Positions 8,958-15,970 are shown, counted from the first letter of the stretch. The stretch is 43,117 nt of DNA from Sulfurospirillum sp964441765 (GCA_964441765.1 CAYTVI010000009.1:1-43117), one strand, 5' to 3'. A program made the numbers and translations. The notes: generated by a model not told the origin, from the sequence alone.

Positions 8958-9633
8958 GCTTATACCCTCTTCCTTTAAGATTCGCAATACTCTCCTCAGA
9001 GCCTAGTTTATCACGCAAACGCTTGATAAGGGCTCGTAGGGTTGAATTATTGACCTCATCACTCTCCCACACCATCTTTGCAATCAGCTCATTGGAGACA
9101 AAATGGTTTCGGTGTTTGACCAATAACGCCAATAATTGCTCCTCTTTTTGGGTCAGTTCCTGTAAAACATCGTTTACATGTAAAGATTTTGAGAGCGTAT
9201 CAAACACACGTGAGGGTGAGAGCTGAACGCGATGATTGGAAAGAGTTTTATTTTTTGATTGCTCAAGTTCGGAGGTGACTTTTAGCATCATGGCAATTAG
9301 TTTTTGTGAATCAAAAGGCTTGGTTAAAAAACCGTAAATTTTAAGCTCAATGCTCTTTAAAAAATAATCAATATCTTGATACGCAGACATCACAATGATG
9401 CGTTGTTCTGGTACTTTCTTCTTAATCTTCTCTACCAAATTAAGACCACTTTGCTGAGGAAGTCTGATGTCAGTAACAACTAAATCAAATGGACGTTCAA
9501 AGAAAAGCTGATGCGCTTGTTCTGAGCTTGTTGCGGTGATAATATCGCTAAAAAAATCACTTAAAAAGAGTTTTAACTCTTCTAACAAGGAGAGATCATC
9601 CTCCACTAAAAGCAATGATAAGCGATGTCCCAT
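8932..9633 (-). CDS. OmpR/PhoB-family response regulator
   Basis: A 233-residue two-domain regulator. REC spans residues 4-118 (acidic pocket EDD, phospho-acceptor D55 in VTDIRLP, K105 in LTKPFD), then a linker, then a winged-helix Trans_reg_C domain at about 142-228 (ELTQKEEQLLALL, then the recognition helix region LRALIKRLRDKLG). Such regulators bind direct repeats spaced 11 bp. Four promoters in this island have such repeats, one of them in this gene's own upstream region overlapping its -10. No dedicated kinase is adjacent; the two kinases of the convergent operon are the likely donors. AAGGAAG precedes the ATG. Confidence 0.92.
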   Translation of the reverse strand: MGHRLSLLLVEDDLSLLEELKLFLSDFFSDIITATSSEQAHQLFFERPFDLVVTDIRLPQQSGLNLVEKIKKKVPEQRIIVMSAYQDIDYFLKSIELKIYGFLTKPFDSQKLIAMMLKVTSELEQSKNKTLSNHRVQLSPSRVFDTLSKSLHVNDVLQELTQKEEQLLALLVKHRNHFVSNELIAKMVWESDEVNNSTLRALIKRLRDKLGSEESIANLKGRGYKLNSISEAE

Positions 9634-9659
9634 AAAACACTTCCTTCCAAATTTTCATA

Positions 9660-9665
9660 ATTATA
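9660..9665 (-). promoter_or_regulatory. -10 element of the OmpR-type regulator gene
   Basis: TATAAT on the minus strand, 27 bases before the start codon. Four of its six bases lie inside the outer heptamer of the direct-repeat box at 9663-9680. A protein bound there would block this promoter while activating the divergent one. Confidence 0.55.
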
Positions 9666-9696
9666 TAACACAAATGCAACGTTTTGAGTATATAAT
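9663..9696 (+). promoter_or_regulatory. Direct-repeat regulator box plus -10, promoter of the REC-PAS operon
   Basis: ATATAAC (9663-9669), four bases, ATGCAAC (9674-9680), ten bases, then a perfect TATAAT (9691-9696). The spacing is the same as at the other three sites. The -10 itself is embedded in a small inverted repeat (GAGTAT, three bases, ATACTC), which could be a second operator. Confidence 0.72.
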
Positions 9697-9725
9697 ACTC
9701 CCAAGAAATTAAAATCGGAGTTACG

Positions 9726-11015
9726 ATGGAAAATACAATCGACCAACTCATCACTTGGAGTAAAGATTTAAGGGTGCTGTATGTGGAAGATGATCTTTCG
9801 TTGCGTGAAGAAGTAAGTATTTTTTTAAGCGATATTTTTGAACATGTTGATTTAGCACAAGATGGGCAAGAAGGATTAGAAAAACTCGCACAAAATCACT
9901 ACCATATCGTCATTACCGATATACGCATGCCTGTCATGGATGGTATTGAGATGATTGAGCATATCAAAGCGCTCTATCCCGAACAAGCTATTCTTGTCAC
10001 CTCAGCGCATAACGAGATTGAATATTTAGTCAAGCTGATTGGACTAGGCATTGATAATTTCATCACAAAGCCCCTTCGTAGTGAGCAAATTTTTAAAGTT
10101 TTGCACAAAATTGTGGAACATATACACCACAAAAAGGAGTTACAAAGGTATCGCGAGGATCTTGAAAGTGCGAATGCCAAACTTAAGCGCTTAACAGAAG
10201 TTCAATCCCGAACCCTTGATTTAAAAAGCTCTATTTTAAAATCCTACAAAGAAGCTTTAGATAAAGCATGTATTGTCTCTATCACTGATACCAATGGTAT
10301 TATCAAAGATGTCAATGAAAATTTTTGTAAAAGTACAGGCTATAGCAAAGAAGATATTGTCGGTAAAAAACATAATATCATCGGCTCTCCCTTAACCCCA
10401 AAAACGGTTTTTGAAGATTTGTGGAAAACCATTCTTTCAAAACAGATGTGGCAAGGATACCTCACGAATCAAACCAAATTTCTCACCCCACTCTACCACT
10501 ACACAACCGTTGTTCCTATTTTAAACAATGAGGGTGAGATTATTGAGTTTGTAGGTATTATTCAAGATTTAACAGACTTGCACACTGTGCAAGAACAAGT
10601 AGCAAAAGCTGATGTGGAGCAAGCTTTAAAAATCACCTCTGAACACTTTTTGAAAATGCTACCTTTTCCTAGCGCATTAATCCGTACTGACTTTTTGCTT
10701 CAAGCCCATAATAAAGGACTTGAAGATATGCTTCTTTACCATAGCGATGAAACACTGCTTGGAAAACTCTCTAGTAAATCAGCTTCTTTAAAAGAGATTG
10801 TCTATTTTGAAGAGATGGATTATTATGAGAGTGTCAGTGCTATTTTAGAGCAATGGCCATATGAAGGCGATATTACATTCAAAGGAACCGTCAAATCACT
10901 CGGAGGTCTTCAAGAAGTGCTCATCAAAATCTCTTCTTTTGAAGCACAAAGCTATCTTGTCTGTATTATCAAGCAAGAGGATTTTGAGTTATGCTGCCAA
11001 GTTCTCGAGAAATAA
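9726..11015 (+). CDS. Receiver-PAS protein of unknown output
   Basis: A 429-residue protein. REC spans residues 12-128 (D65 in TDIRMP, K115 in ITKPLR), then a coiled coil at about 130-175 and a PAS domain at about 178-300 (TDTNGIIKDVNENFCKSTGY and the GEIIEFVGIIQDLTDL end are diagnostic). The last 130 residues look like a second, weaker PAS-like fold. There is no kinase, cyclase or DNA-binding domain. Its REC resembles that of the REC-GGDEF-EAL protein (VLYVEDD, SAHNE(I/T)EY), suggesting a shared phosphodonor. CGGAG lies five bases before the ATG. It is followed, with a 25-base overlap, by the WD40-helical gene. Confidence 0.88.
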   Translation: MENTIDQLITWSKDLRVLYVEDDLSLREEVSIFLSDIFEHVDLAQDGQEGLEKLAQNHYHIVITDIRMPVMDGIEMIEHIKALYPEQAILVTSAHNEIEYLVKLIGLGIDNFITKPLRSEQIFKVLHKIVEHIHHKKELQRYREDLESANAKLKRLTEVQSRTLDLKSSILKSYKEALDKACIVSITDTNGIIKDVNENFCKSTGYSKEDIVGKKHNIIGSPLTPKTVFEDLWKTILSKQMWQGYLTNQTKFLTPLYHYTTVVPILNNEGEIIEFVGIIQDLTDLHTVQEQVAKADVEQALKITSEHFLKMLPFPSALIRTDFLLQAHNKGLEDMLLYHSDETLLGKLSSKSASLKEIVYFEEMDYYESVSAILEQWPYEGDITFKGTVKSLGGLQEVLIKISSFEAQSYLVCIIKQEDFELCCQVLEK

Positions 11016-13120
11016 CGTTTCACGCACCCATCTCACGCATAGCACTTGCGGATGAGAACACGCTGCATGTGATTGATAATAACTATGCCTTACACAAAGT
11101 TGATCTTACACGACTTGAAATTACTAAAAGCACCACACTTAGTACTTCGTATACCCCATCACTCTTTGATTATTATCATCGTCCTGCCGCACTTGGCGCA
11201 AAAAGAGCATATGTCTCTTTTTCAACCCAAGGGGCAGAATATATCCTTGATACGAAAACAAAACTTAACAAAATTTGCGCTTTCACACACAATGCTGGAG
11301 CACGTGTCACAAAGGCGCGTTTTGGAGAGAGTGATAAAATACTTATTACGGGTAATGAAAAAGGTCGTACGTTTATTATTCACACCGATGATGGGCATCT
11401 TATCGCAGAACTTCCTCGCTCAAGCGACACCATCACTGCGGTAACGCTTAATGAAGAGACCCAACTCTCAGCTCGTGCTTCTTTTTCAAAAGGACTCATT
11501 GTTTACCGTTATAACACACAAGAAGTCATTTTTCATAAACGTTTGGAAGAAGTGGTGGAAATGATGACATTTGTCTCAGAAAACACCCTTCTTGCCATCA
11601 CACGCAATGGTAAAATCATCAAAATCGATATTGCAAAACAACGTATTGTGAAACAAACCCTTTTAGATGAAAATCTTTGGCCCTCTTATTTAACGCTCTC
11701 GCACAGTAAAAAATTTGTTTATATCGGCACACGAGAATCCGTCTTATTTGCGTTACATGTAAAAAGTATGGAAGTCTTATTTTCTGTCAAACTTCCCTAT
11801 CTTGGCATTACCTCTTTTGTGAGAACGGGGCGTTATTTTATTTTTGGGTTCAAATCAGGTGAGCTTTTATTTCTCAATCACAGAGAATTTGAGGAACAAT
11901 TCAAACTCTACATCAAGCTTAAAAAAATCAAAGAAGCTTCTATCCTTTTTACCAAAAATATTTTTCTCATGTCGCACCGTGACACACGCCTTATTTACGA
12001 TGAATGGCTAGTACAAAAAGAGACCATTATCAACCTTATCTCTTCAGGGCATCTTGAAGAAGCAAAAAACATGGCTGAACCTTTTTTATTTCACCCTAAA
12101 TGCAAACTTGAATTTACCCAAATTGAAGAGCTACAACCTGATTTGATGTCTTTGCACCGCTATTTCAGAAGCTTTCACTTTGCACCTGCCTATGAACTTG
12201 CCTCTACTAAACCCATTTTGAAAAAAAGTGCTATCTATACACAAATGGAAGCTTTATGGAATAAAAACCTTCAAAAAGCACAAATTCTACTCTCACGTGA
12301 ACCTATTTTAAACAAAGAAGCGGCACGAGATAGCCTCAAGCTCTTCTTAGATGTTGAAGAAAAAAAAGTGATGATAGAGCAGATGTTGCATAATTCAAAG
12401 ATTTTTATGCTCAGCGAATCAGCTATTCGTGAGAAAAATTTTGCACTCTACTTTAAAATGGTCACCCAAAATACTTTTTTAGAATTTACCCCTTTATACA
12501 AAAAGGTACTTCTCTTAGGCGAAAAACTCCAACTGCAAATTACCACGCTTTTAGAAGAGAGAAACTACACACAAGCGCTTAGTTTAACCTCGATGCTCCA
12601 TGACTTTTTACCCTACCGTAACCAAGCCATACGCCTTAAAGAAGTCTCCAATGCGCTCAGTACACTTGAAACCCAAATCGAGCATAACTTACTTTTTGAA
12701 GCCATTAAAACACAAGACCAGTTCAAACTAGGGCTCAATTATGCGCCAATCAAAGAGCTTGAAGAGCGCAAATTACACTTTCAAGCCAAACAGCTCGAAG
12801 CCATTGAAGCCAAAGCCTATCCAAGTGTCTATGCCGCGTTGATTCCGTACATGACAATTTCTGTTTGCAGAGCCAATGTCTCGTTTTTAATGCGAAGACT
12901 TTACATCGCACAATTTAAAGATGCTTATCAAGAGTGCGCTTCAGCGATTGATTGGGAAAAGTCTTTAAGTGCTTATTTGCATCTTTTTGGTCCAGATGCG
13001 CTCATCAAAGAATTTGCTTTACATGTAAATCTTCATTCCACGCTTGAAGAGCTCTCTACCGAATCCACTGCACAAGAGATTTCCGCCTATCCTAAAGACC
13101 TTTTGATGCTCAAAAGCTAA
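10991..13120 (+). CDS. WD40-like beta-propeller protein with C-terminal helical repeats
   Basis: A 709-residue soluble protein. Residues 1 to about 300 form repeated four-strand blades of WD40/PQQ type (for example ITGNEKGRTFIIHTDDGHLIAELP and VYIGTRESVLFALHVKSMEVLFSV). Residues about 305-700 are all-helical and resemble a TPR- or clathrin-like solenoid. No signal peptide or catalytic motif is visible, so it is probably a scaffold. The start at 10991 overlaps the REC-PAS gene by 25 bases, arguing for cotranscription and coupled translation. Proteins of this design occur in the phylum as hypotheticals; a role in assembling the signalling proteins of this island is inference only. Confidence 0.8.
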   Translation: MLPSSREITFHAPISRIALADENTLHVIDNNYALHKVDLTRLEITKSTTLSTSYTPSLFDYYHRPAALGAKRAYVSFSTQGAEYILDTKTKLNKICAFTHNAGARVTKARFGESDKILITGNEKGRTFIIHTDDGHLIAELPRSSDTITAVTLNEETQLSARASFSKGLIVYRYNTQEVIFHKRLEEVVEMMTFVSENTLLAITRNGKIIKIDIAKQRIVKQTLLDENLWPSYLTLSHSKKFVYIGTRESVLFALHVKSMEVLFSVKLPYLGITSFVRTGRYFIFGFKSGELLFLNHREFEEQFKLYIKLKKIKEASILFTKNIFLMSHRDTRLIYDEWLVQKETIINLISSGHLEEAKNMAEPFLFHPKCKLEFTQIEELQPDLMSLHRYFRSFHFAPAYELASTKPILKKSAIYTQMEALWNKNLQKAQILLSREPILNKEAARDSLKLFLDVEEKKVMIEQMLHNSKIFMLSESAIREKNFALYFKMVTQNTFLEFTPLYKKVLLLGEKLQLQITTLLEERNYTQALSLTSMLHDFLPYRNQAIRLKEVSNALSTLETQIEHNLLFEAIKTQDQFKLGLNYAPIKELEERKLHFQAKQLEAIEAKAYPSVYAALIPYMTISVCRANVSFLMRRLYIAQFKDAYQECASAIDWEKSLSAYLHLFGPDALIKEFALHVNLHSTLEELSTESTAQEISAYPKDLLMLKS

Positions 13121-13150
13121 TTCAAAATCCTTCCCTTTTTGTCACGCTTC

Positions 13151-13161
13151 TATGCTATAAT
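13151..13161 (+). promoter_or_regulatory. Extended -10 promoter of the cyclophilin gene
   Basis: TATGCTATAAT, a perfect -10 (13156-13161) with the upstream TATG extension, 28 bases before the start codon. The same eleven-base element occurs on the minus strand before the S24 regulator (15765-15775). It lies inside an in-frame upstream extension of the coding frame and therefore shows that translation begins at 13190. Confidence 0.65.
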
Positions 13162-13189
13162 TCGCAAAATTTTAAACAAAGGTACCTTG

Positions 13190-13681
13190 ATGAAACTCAA
13201 AACATACGACTATTCTAAAGAACAGTTAGCGGCATTTCAATACGCTATTATTAAAACAGAAAAAGGCGATATCGTCATTAAACTCAATCCTGAAGAGACA
13301 CCCATTGCCGTTGCGAACTTCGCAACCCTAGCTAATGATAAATTTTACGATGGCTTAATTTTTCACCGTGTTATCAAAAACTTTATGGCACAAGGCGGAT
13401 GCCCAAGCGGAAGAGGAACGGGAGGACCTGGTTGGAGTATTGCGTGTGAGTGTCGAGGTCAAAAAAGCAAGCACAAACGTGGTGCACTTTCTATGGCTCA
13501 CGCTGGTCCAAACACAGGCGGAAGCCAATTCTTTATCTGTTTTGTCGATTGCCCTCATTTAGATGGCGTTCACACCGTCTTTGGTGCCATTGATAAAGAT
13601 GATAAAGAGAGCTTCAAAGTGCTTGATAGCATCACACAAAATGACAAAATGCTCACCATCGAGATCAAAGAAAGCCTCTAA
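13190..13681 (+). CDS. Peptidyl-prolyl cis-trans isomerase, cyclophilin type
   Basis: A 163-residue cytoplasmic cyclophilin that catalyses proline isomerisation in folding proteins. Family signatures: FHRVIKNFMAQGGCPSGRGTGGPG (residues 63-86; the catalytic Arg is in FHRVI), then GALSMAHAGPNTGGSQFFI and HLDGVHTVFG. No export signal is present. The start at 13190 is chosen because AAAGG lies just before it and the promoter -10 sits upstream of it. It ends at a hairpin terminator built from two copies of the window's palindrome, shared with the convergent gene. Confidence 0.95.
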   Translation: MKLKTYDYSKEQLAAFQYAIIKTEKGDIVIKLNPEETPIAVANFATLANDKFYDGLIFHRVIKNFMAQGGCPSGRGTGGPGWSIACECRGQKSKHKRGALSMAHAGPNTGGSQFFICFVDCPHLDGVHTVFGAIDKDDKESFKVLDSITQNDKMLTIEIKESL

Positions 13682-13686
13682 TTTTT

Positions 13687-13719
13687 TTACATGTAAAGAG
13701 AAAACCTCTTTACATGTAA
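13687..13719. terminator. Bidirectional terminator built from two TTACATGTAA palindromes
   Basis: A 14-bp perfect stem (13687-13700 paired with 13706-13719) with a five-base loop between two convergent genes. Each arm is a copy of the window's iterated palindrome followed by AAGAG or preceded by CTCTT. The right arm also supplies the TAA stop codon of the minus-strand gene (residues YM then stop). Confidence 0.8.
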
Positions 13720-14507
13720 CCCTCTTTTAGTTTTAAAATCTCTGCTAATCTTTCAATATCACGACTAAAAGGTGCATCAAAAGCAGTGTATTCAACACTT
13801 TGAGCCTCTAATGCTTGTTCGTGAAAAGCAAGAAGTAACGCAATGATTGATTTAAGTCTATCTAAAACCATAAAAAAGGCTTCTTCTCCCACCACACCTG
13901 ACCAAGAACGTAGTAAAACACTCATATCCAAAATCTTGCGACTTAAAAAAGCACAAGACTCTTTTTCGCTTAACAAATGCCCATACGTTTCTGCAATAAT
14001 GACACATTTTTCCATTGCACTGTGCAAATCAGCCATCGAAATTTCTTCACTCGAAATTTTTGAGAGAAAATACTCCATATCTTCAATCAATTCTTTGGAC
14101 TCTTCAATCTCCTCAATGCTAAAAAAATCTCTTTTCTCTTCTACGTCTAGCATCGATTCTATTTGAATCATATCGCGAGCATCAAGATTCATCGCAAATT
14201 TGGCAAATGTTTTTCGAAACCCTTGACGCAAAAAATCCAAATCGTGTTTATCCAAACAGATATTATGATTCGAGAAAAAAAGTTGCATCACTTCTAAAAG
14301 CGCATTGAGATAAGATTTTTGCTGGTTTAAGAGTGCGATGATCACAGCATCCACCACACGAACACCAAAGTGTCTAGCAAAAAACAAAAGATCAATTCCA
14401 TGTCTTTCTAACACATCACGAATGGATTCATCATGAATAAATGAAAAAGCAACATCTTCTTTATGCTCTAAAAAGTAATGTTGATTTTGTGCGATATGCG
14501 CTACCAT
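13710..14507 (-). CDS. Helical protein of unknown function, coupled to PAS2
   Basis: I do not recognise this 265-residue protein. It is predicted to be almost entirely helical, acidic, soluble and without signal peptide, with several Cys and His residues but no obvious metal motif. Length and helicity resemble small sensor or bundle proteins. It is translationally coupled to the PAS protein upstream (TGATG junction). The second of two adjacent ATGs is chosen because AGGAG is five bases from it and only two from the first. It therefore shares the PAS2 promoter and its direct-repeat box, placing it in the signalling regulon. Its last codon and stop come from the palindrome repeat. Confidence 0.8.
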   Translation of the reverse strand: MVAHIAQNQHYFLEHKEDVAFSFIHDESIRDVLERHGIDLLFFARHFGVRVVDAVIIALLNQQKSYLNALLEVMQLFFSNHNICLDKHDLDFLRQGFRKTFAKFAMNLDARDMIQIESMLDVEEKRDFFSIEEIEESKELIEDMEYFLSKISSEEISMADLHSAMEKCVIIAETYGHLLSEKESCAFLSRKILDMSVLLRSWSGVVGEEAFFMVLDRLKSIIALLLAFHEQALEAQSVEYTAFDAPFSRDIERLAEILKLKEGYM

Positions 14508-14920
14508 CATCTCTCCTTTTGTGCGTTACTCTTTTGATAATATTCTAAGCTGCTCTTAAGCTCATCAATATCCGTGTACGTTCCTATAACTTTTGAAGGA
14601 TAGCCTTGCGGATTGCGTTCAAGAACTCTTGCTTGGTCTAAAAACCATCGATACTTTCCATCTTTACATAACATACGATGTTCATTTCGATACACCGATA
14701 TCGTTCCTCTAAGAAGGGTGGCTAATGCATTAAAACAGTGGCTAAAATCATCTGGATGAATGCGTGAAACCCACTCTTCAATACCATGAACCAGCTCTTT
14801 ATCTTCATACCCAAGCATCTCTTGCCACTGCTTTGAAAAATAAAGAGCATTGGAAATAGGATTCCATTCCCAAAACCCATGTCCAGCGCACTCTATCATA
14901 TCGCGATACTCTTTTTTCAT
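14507..14920 (-). CDS. Stand-alone PAS domain protein (PAS2)
   Basis: A 137-residue single PAS_3-type domain: GHGFWEWNPISN, QEMLGYEDKEL, RIHPDDF, HRMLCKDGKYRWFLDQ, GTYTDIDEL. It is a paralogue of PAS1 at 1167-1559, about 13 kb away, with the two differing mainly at their N-terminal and C-terminal ends. No output domain. It is followed by the coupled helical protein, which may be its effector. The promoter at 14966-14999 has the same two-heptamer box as PAS1 in the same orientation and spacing, so duplication seems to have included the promoter, or the box has been kept by selection. Confidence 0.85.
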   Translation of the reverse strand: MKKEYRDMIECAGHGFWEWNPISNALYFSKQWQEMLGYEDKELVHGIEEWVSRIHPDDFSHCFNALATLLRGTISVYRNEHRMLCKDGKYRWFLDQARVLERNPQGYPSKVIGTYTDIDELKSSLEYYQKSNAQKER

Positions 14921-14965
14921 TGCGTTTTAACCTTTATTGATTATCGTACATGTATTACTGATTTT

Positions 14966-14999
14966 ATTGTATCAACGAAGTGTTGCAATGGGGTTGTAT
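14966..14999 (-). promoter_or_regulatory. Direct-repeat regulator box plus -10, promoter of PAS2
   Basis: On the minus strand: ATACAAC (14999-14993), four bases, TTGCAAC (14988-14982), ten bases, then TACAAT (14971-14966). It is the fourth member of the box family in this window. Between it and the S24 gene lies only a terminator hairpin. Confidence 0.7.
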
Positions 15000-15023
15000 T
15001 CAGATTTATTTAAACAAAGTAAG

Positions 15024-15053
15024 CCATACGATACACAATTATGTATCGTATGG
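15024..15053 (-). terminator. Terminator after the S24 regulator gene
   Basis: A 12-bp perfect stem (15024-15035 with 15042-15053) and a six-base loop, 21 bases past the stop codon, followed on the minus strand by a T-rich tract (CTTACTTTGTTT). Confidence 0.7.
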
Positions 15054-15073
15054 TTGTATAACGCAGTTAATAA

Positions 15074-15733
15074 TTAAATATTCGATGAGAGTTTTCCAAC
15101 CACTTTTCCAATCACCTCAACATCATGCGCATTGACCATCTCAGGCGCATACGACTCATTATCGGAGAGCAACGCAACCATACCATTGGCTTGAAGATGC
15201 AAGCGTTTGATGAAAAGTCCCGCAGGTGTTGAAACAATATAAATGCCTGCTTTATGAGCATTACGATACTCTTTATTCACAAAAACCACATCTCCACTGT
15301 AAAGTGTAGGCTCCATCGAATCACCCAAAACATTAATCGCTTGAATATGTTTTATCATCCCAATGCCACCAAGCTTGTGAACAATCTCCTCATCAAGGTA
15401 CATCATCTCGCCCTCTTCTTCTTCATTTAAAGCACCGCCACCCGCAGAGGCGTAAATATCTCTAAAATAGTGAATTTTGGCAAACTTATCTGTTTCAGCT
15501 TGTAAGCTTTCAACCACTTGGTCAAACAAAACCCAATTGATTGAAATTTTTCGCTTCGCGCAAAACTCAAGTATCTCTTTGTAAGGAATTTTTGCTCTAT
15601 TTTTCATGGTCGCTAGGGTGAGTTGATTAATGCCCAAAGCTTCAGCAACATCTTTATCAAATACTTTTCGCTCGCCCACTTCTTGAGAGAGAATATCTTT
15701 AACTTTTTGCAAAACACTTAAAATATCTGGCAT
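15074..15733 (-). CDS. S24-family (LexA/CI-like) self-cleaving transcriptional regulator
   Basis: A 219-residue repressor. An N-terminal helix-turn-helix of CI type spans about residues 22-70 (DKDVAEALGINQLTLATMKNR). The C-terminal peptidase S24 domain has the catalytic Ser139 in GDSMEPTL and Lys176 in FIKRL, and a plausible Ala-Gly autocleavage site at 97-98 (SAGGG). It should repress target genes until RecA-type or other signals trigger self-cleavage; the phylum lacks a canonical LexA, so the signal is open. ATG at 15733 is preferred to TTG at 15745 because GGAGGAG occupies the bases between them. A 7+3+7 inverted repeat next to its -10 suggests autoregulation. Confidence 0.9.
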   Translation of the reverse strand: MPDILSVLQKVKDILSQEVGERKVFDKDVAEALGINQLTLATMKNRAKIPYKEILEFCAKRKISINWVLFDQVVESLQAETDKFAKIHYFRDIYASAGGGALNEEEEGEMMYLDEEIVHKLGGIGMIKHIQAINVLGDSMEPTLYSGDVVFVNKEYRNAHKAGIYIVSTPAGLFIKRLHLQANGMVALLSDNESYAPEMVNAHDVEVIGKVVGKLSSNI

Positions 15734-15745
15734 TTTCTCCTCCAA

Positions 15746-15762
15746 TATTTCATTTTGAAATA
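15746..15762. promoter_or_regulatory. Inverted-repeat operator candidate (TATTTCA-N3-TGAAATA)
   Basis: A perfect 7-bp inverted repeat with a three-base centre, just downstream of the S24 gene's -10 and covering its expected transcription start. This is the classic place for autorepression by a dimeric CI-like protein. Confidence 0.55.
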
Positions 15763-15764
15763 AA

Positions 15765-15775
15765 ATTATAGCATA
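15765..15775 (-). promoter_or_regulatory. Extended -10 promoter of the S24 regulator
   Basis: TATGCTATAAT on the minus strand, the same eleven bases as the cyclophilin promoter, 32 bases from the start codon. The operator candidate begins two bases downstream of the hexamer. Confidence 0.6.
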
Positions 15776-15803
15776 TTTTATATTTTTATTACAATATCAA
15801 AAC

Positions 15804-15821
15804 GTGGAACGATTTTAGCTT
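15804..15821 (+). promoter_or_regulatory. Sigma54-type promoter candidate for the 34-residue gene
   Basis: GTGGAAC ... TTAGCTT, with GG (15806-15807) and GC (15818-15819) separated by exactly ten bases. It differs from the Campylobacter/Helicobacter RpoN consensus (GGAACR-N3-TTTGCTT) at one base. The start site would fall near 15830, just before the ribosome site. Confidence 0.5.
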
Positions 15822-15843
15822 AGATTATTTTAAGGAGTTATTT

Positions 15844-15948
15844 ATGAAAACTTTTATCTGTACCATCAGCCACTCTCGACAAGCTTACCAAGAATTTATG
15901 AATCGCTTTGAACAAAAGATGCTCATACTGAGCAATAAGATTTTTTAA
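15844..15948 (+). CDS. 34-residue small protein of unknown function
   Basis: A short gene with complete expression signals: a sigma54-like promoter, a perfect AAGGAG (15832-15837) six bases before ATG, and a stem-loop terminator overlapping its stop. The product (starts MKTFICTISHSRQAYQEF, ends SNKIF) is basic and probably one amphipathic helix after a short hydrophobic start. No homologue comes to mind. It is divergent from the S24 regulator, whose operator candidate lies 82 bases upstream of its start. It could instead be a small regulatory RNA. Confidence 0.55.
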   Translation: MKTFICTISHSRQAYQEFMNRFEQKMLILSNKIF

Positions 15949-15970
15949 GAAGCGCTTTCTAGCGCTTCTT
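15947..15970 (+). terminator. Terminator of the 34-residue gene
   Basis: A 10-bp perfect stem AAGAAGCGCT / AGCGCTTCTT with a TTCT loop and a following TT. It overlaps the stop codon of the small gene and the last codons of the convergent DedA gene. The T run supports use on the plus strand. Confidence 0.75.

Noticed and set aside
15959..15970. The small-gene terminator as a terminator for DedA too
   Set aside because: On the minus strand the hairpin is followed by A-rich sequence and not by T, so only plus-strand use is supported.
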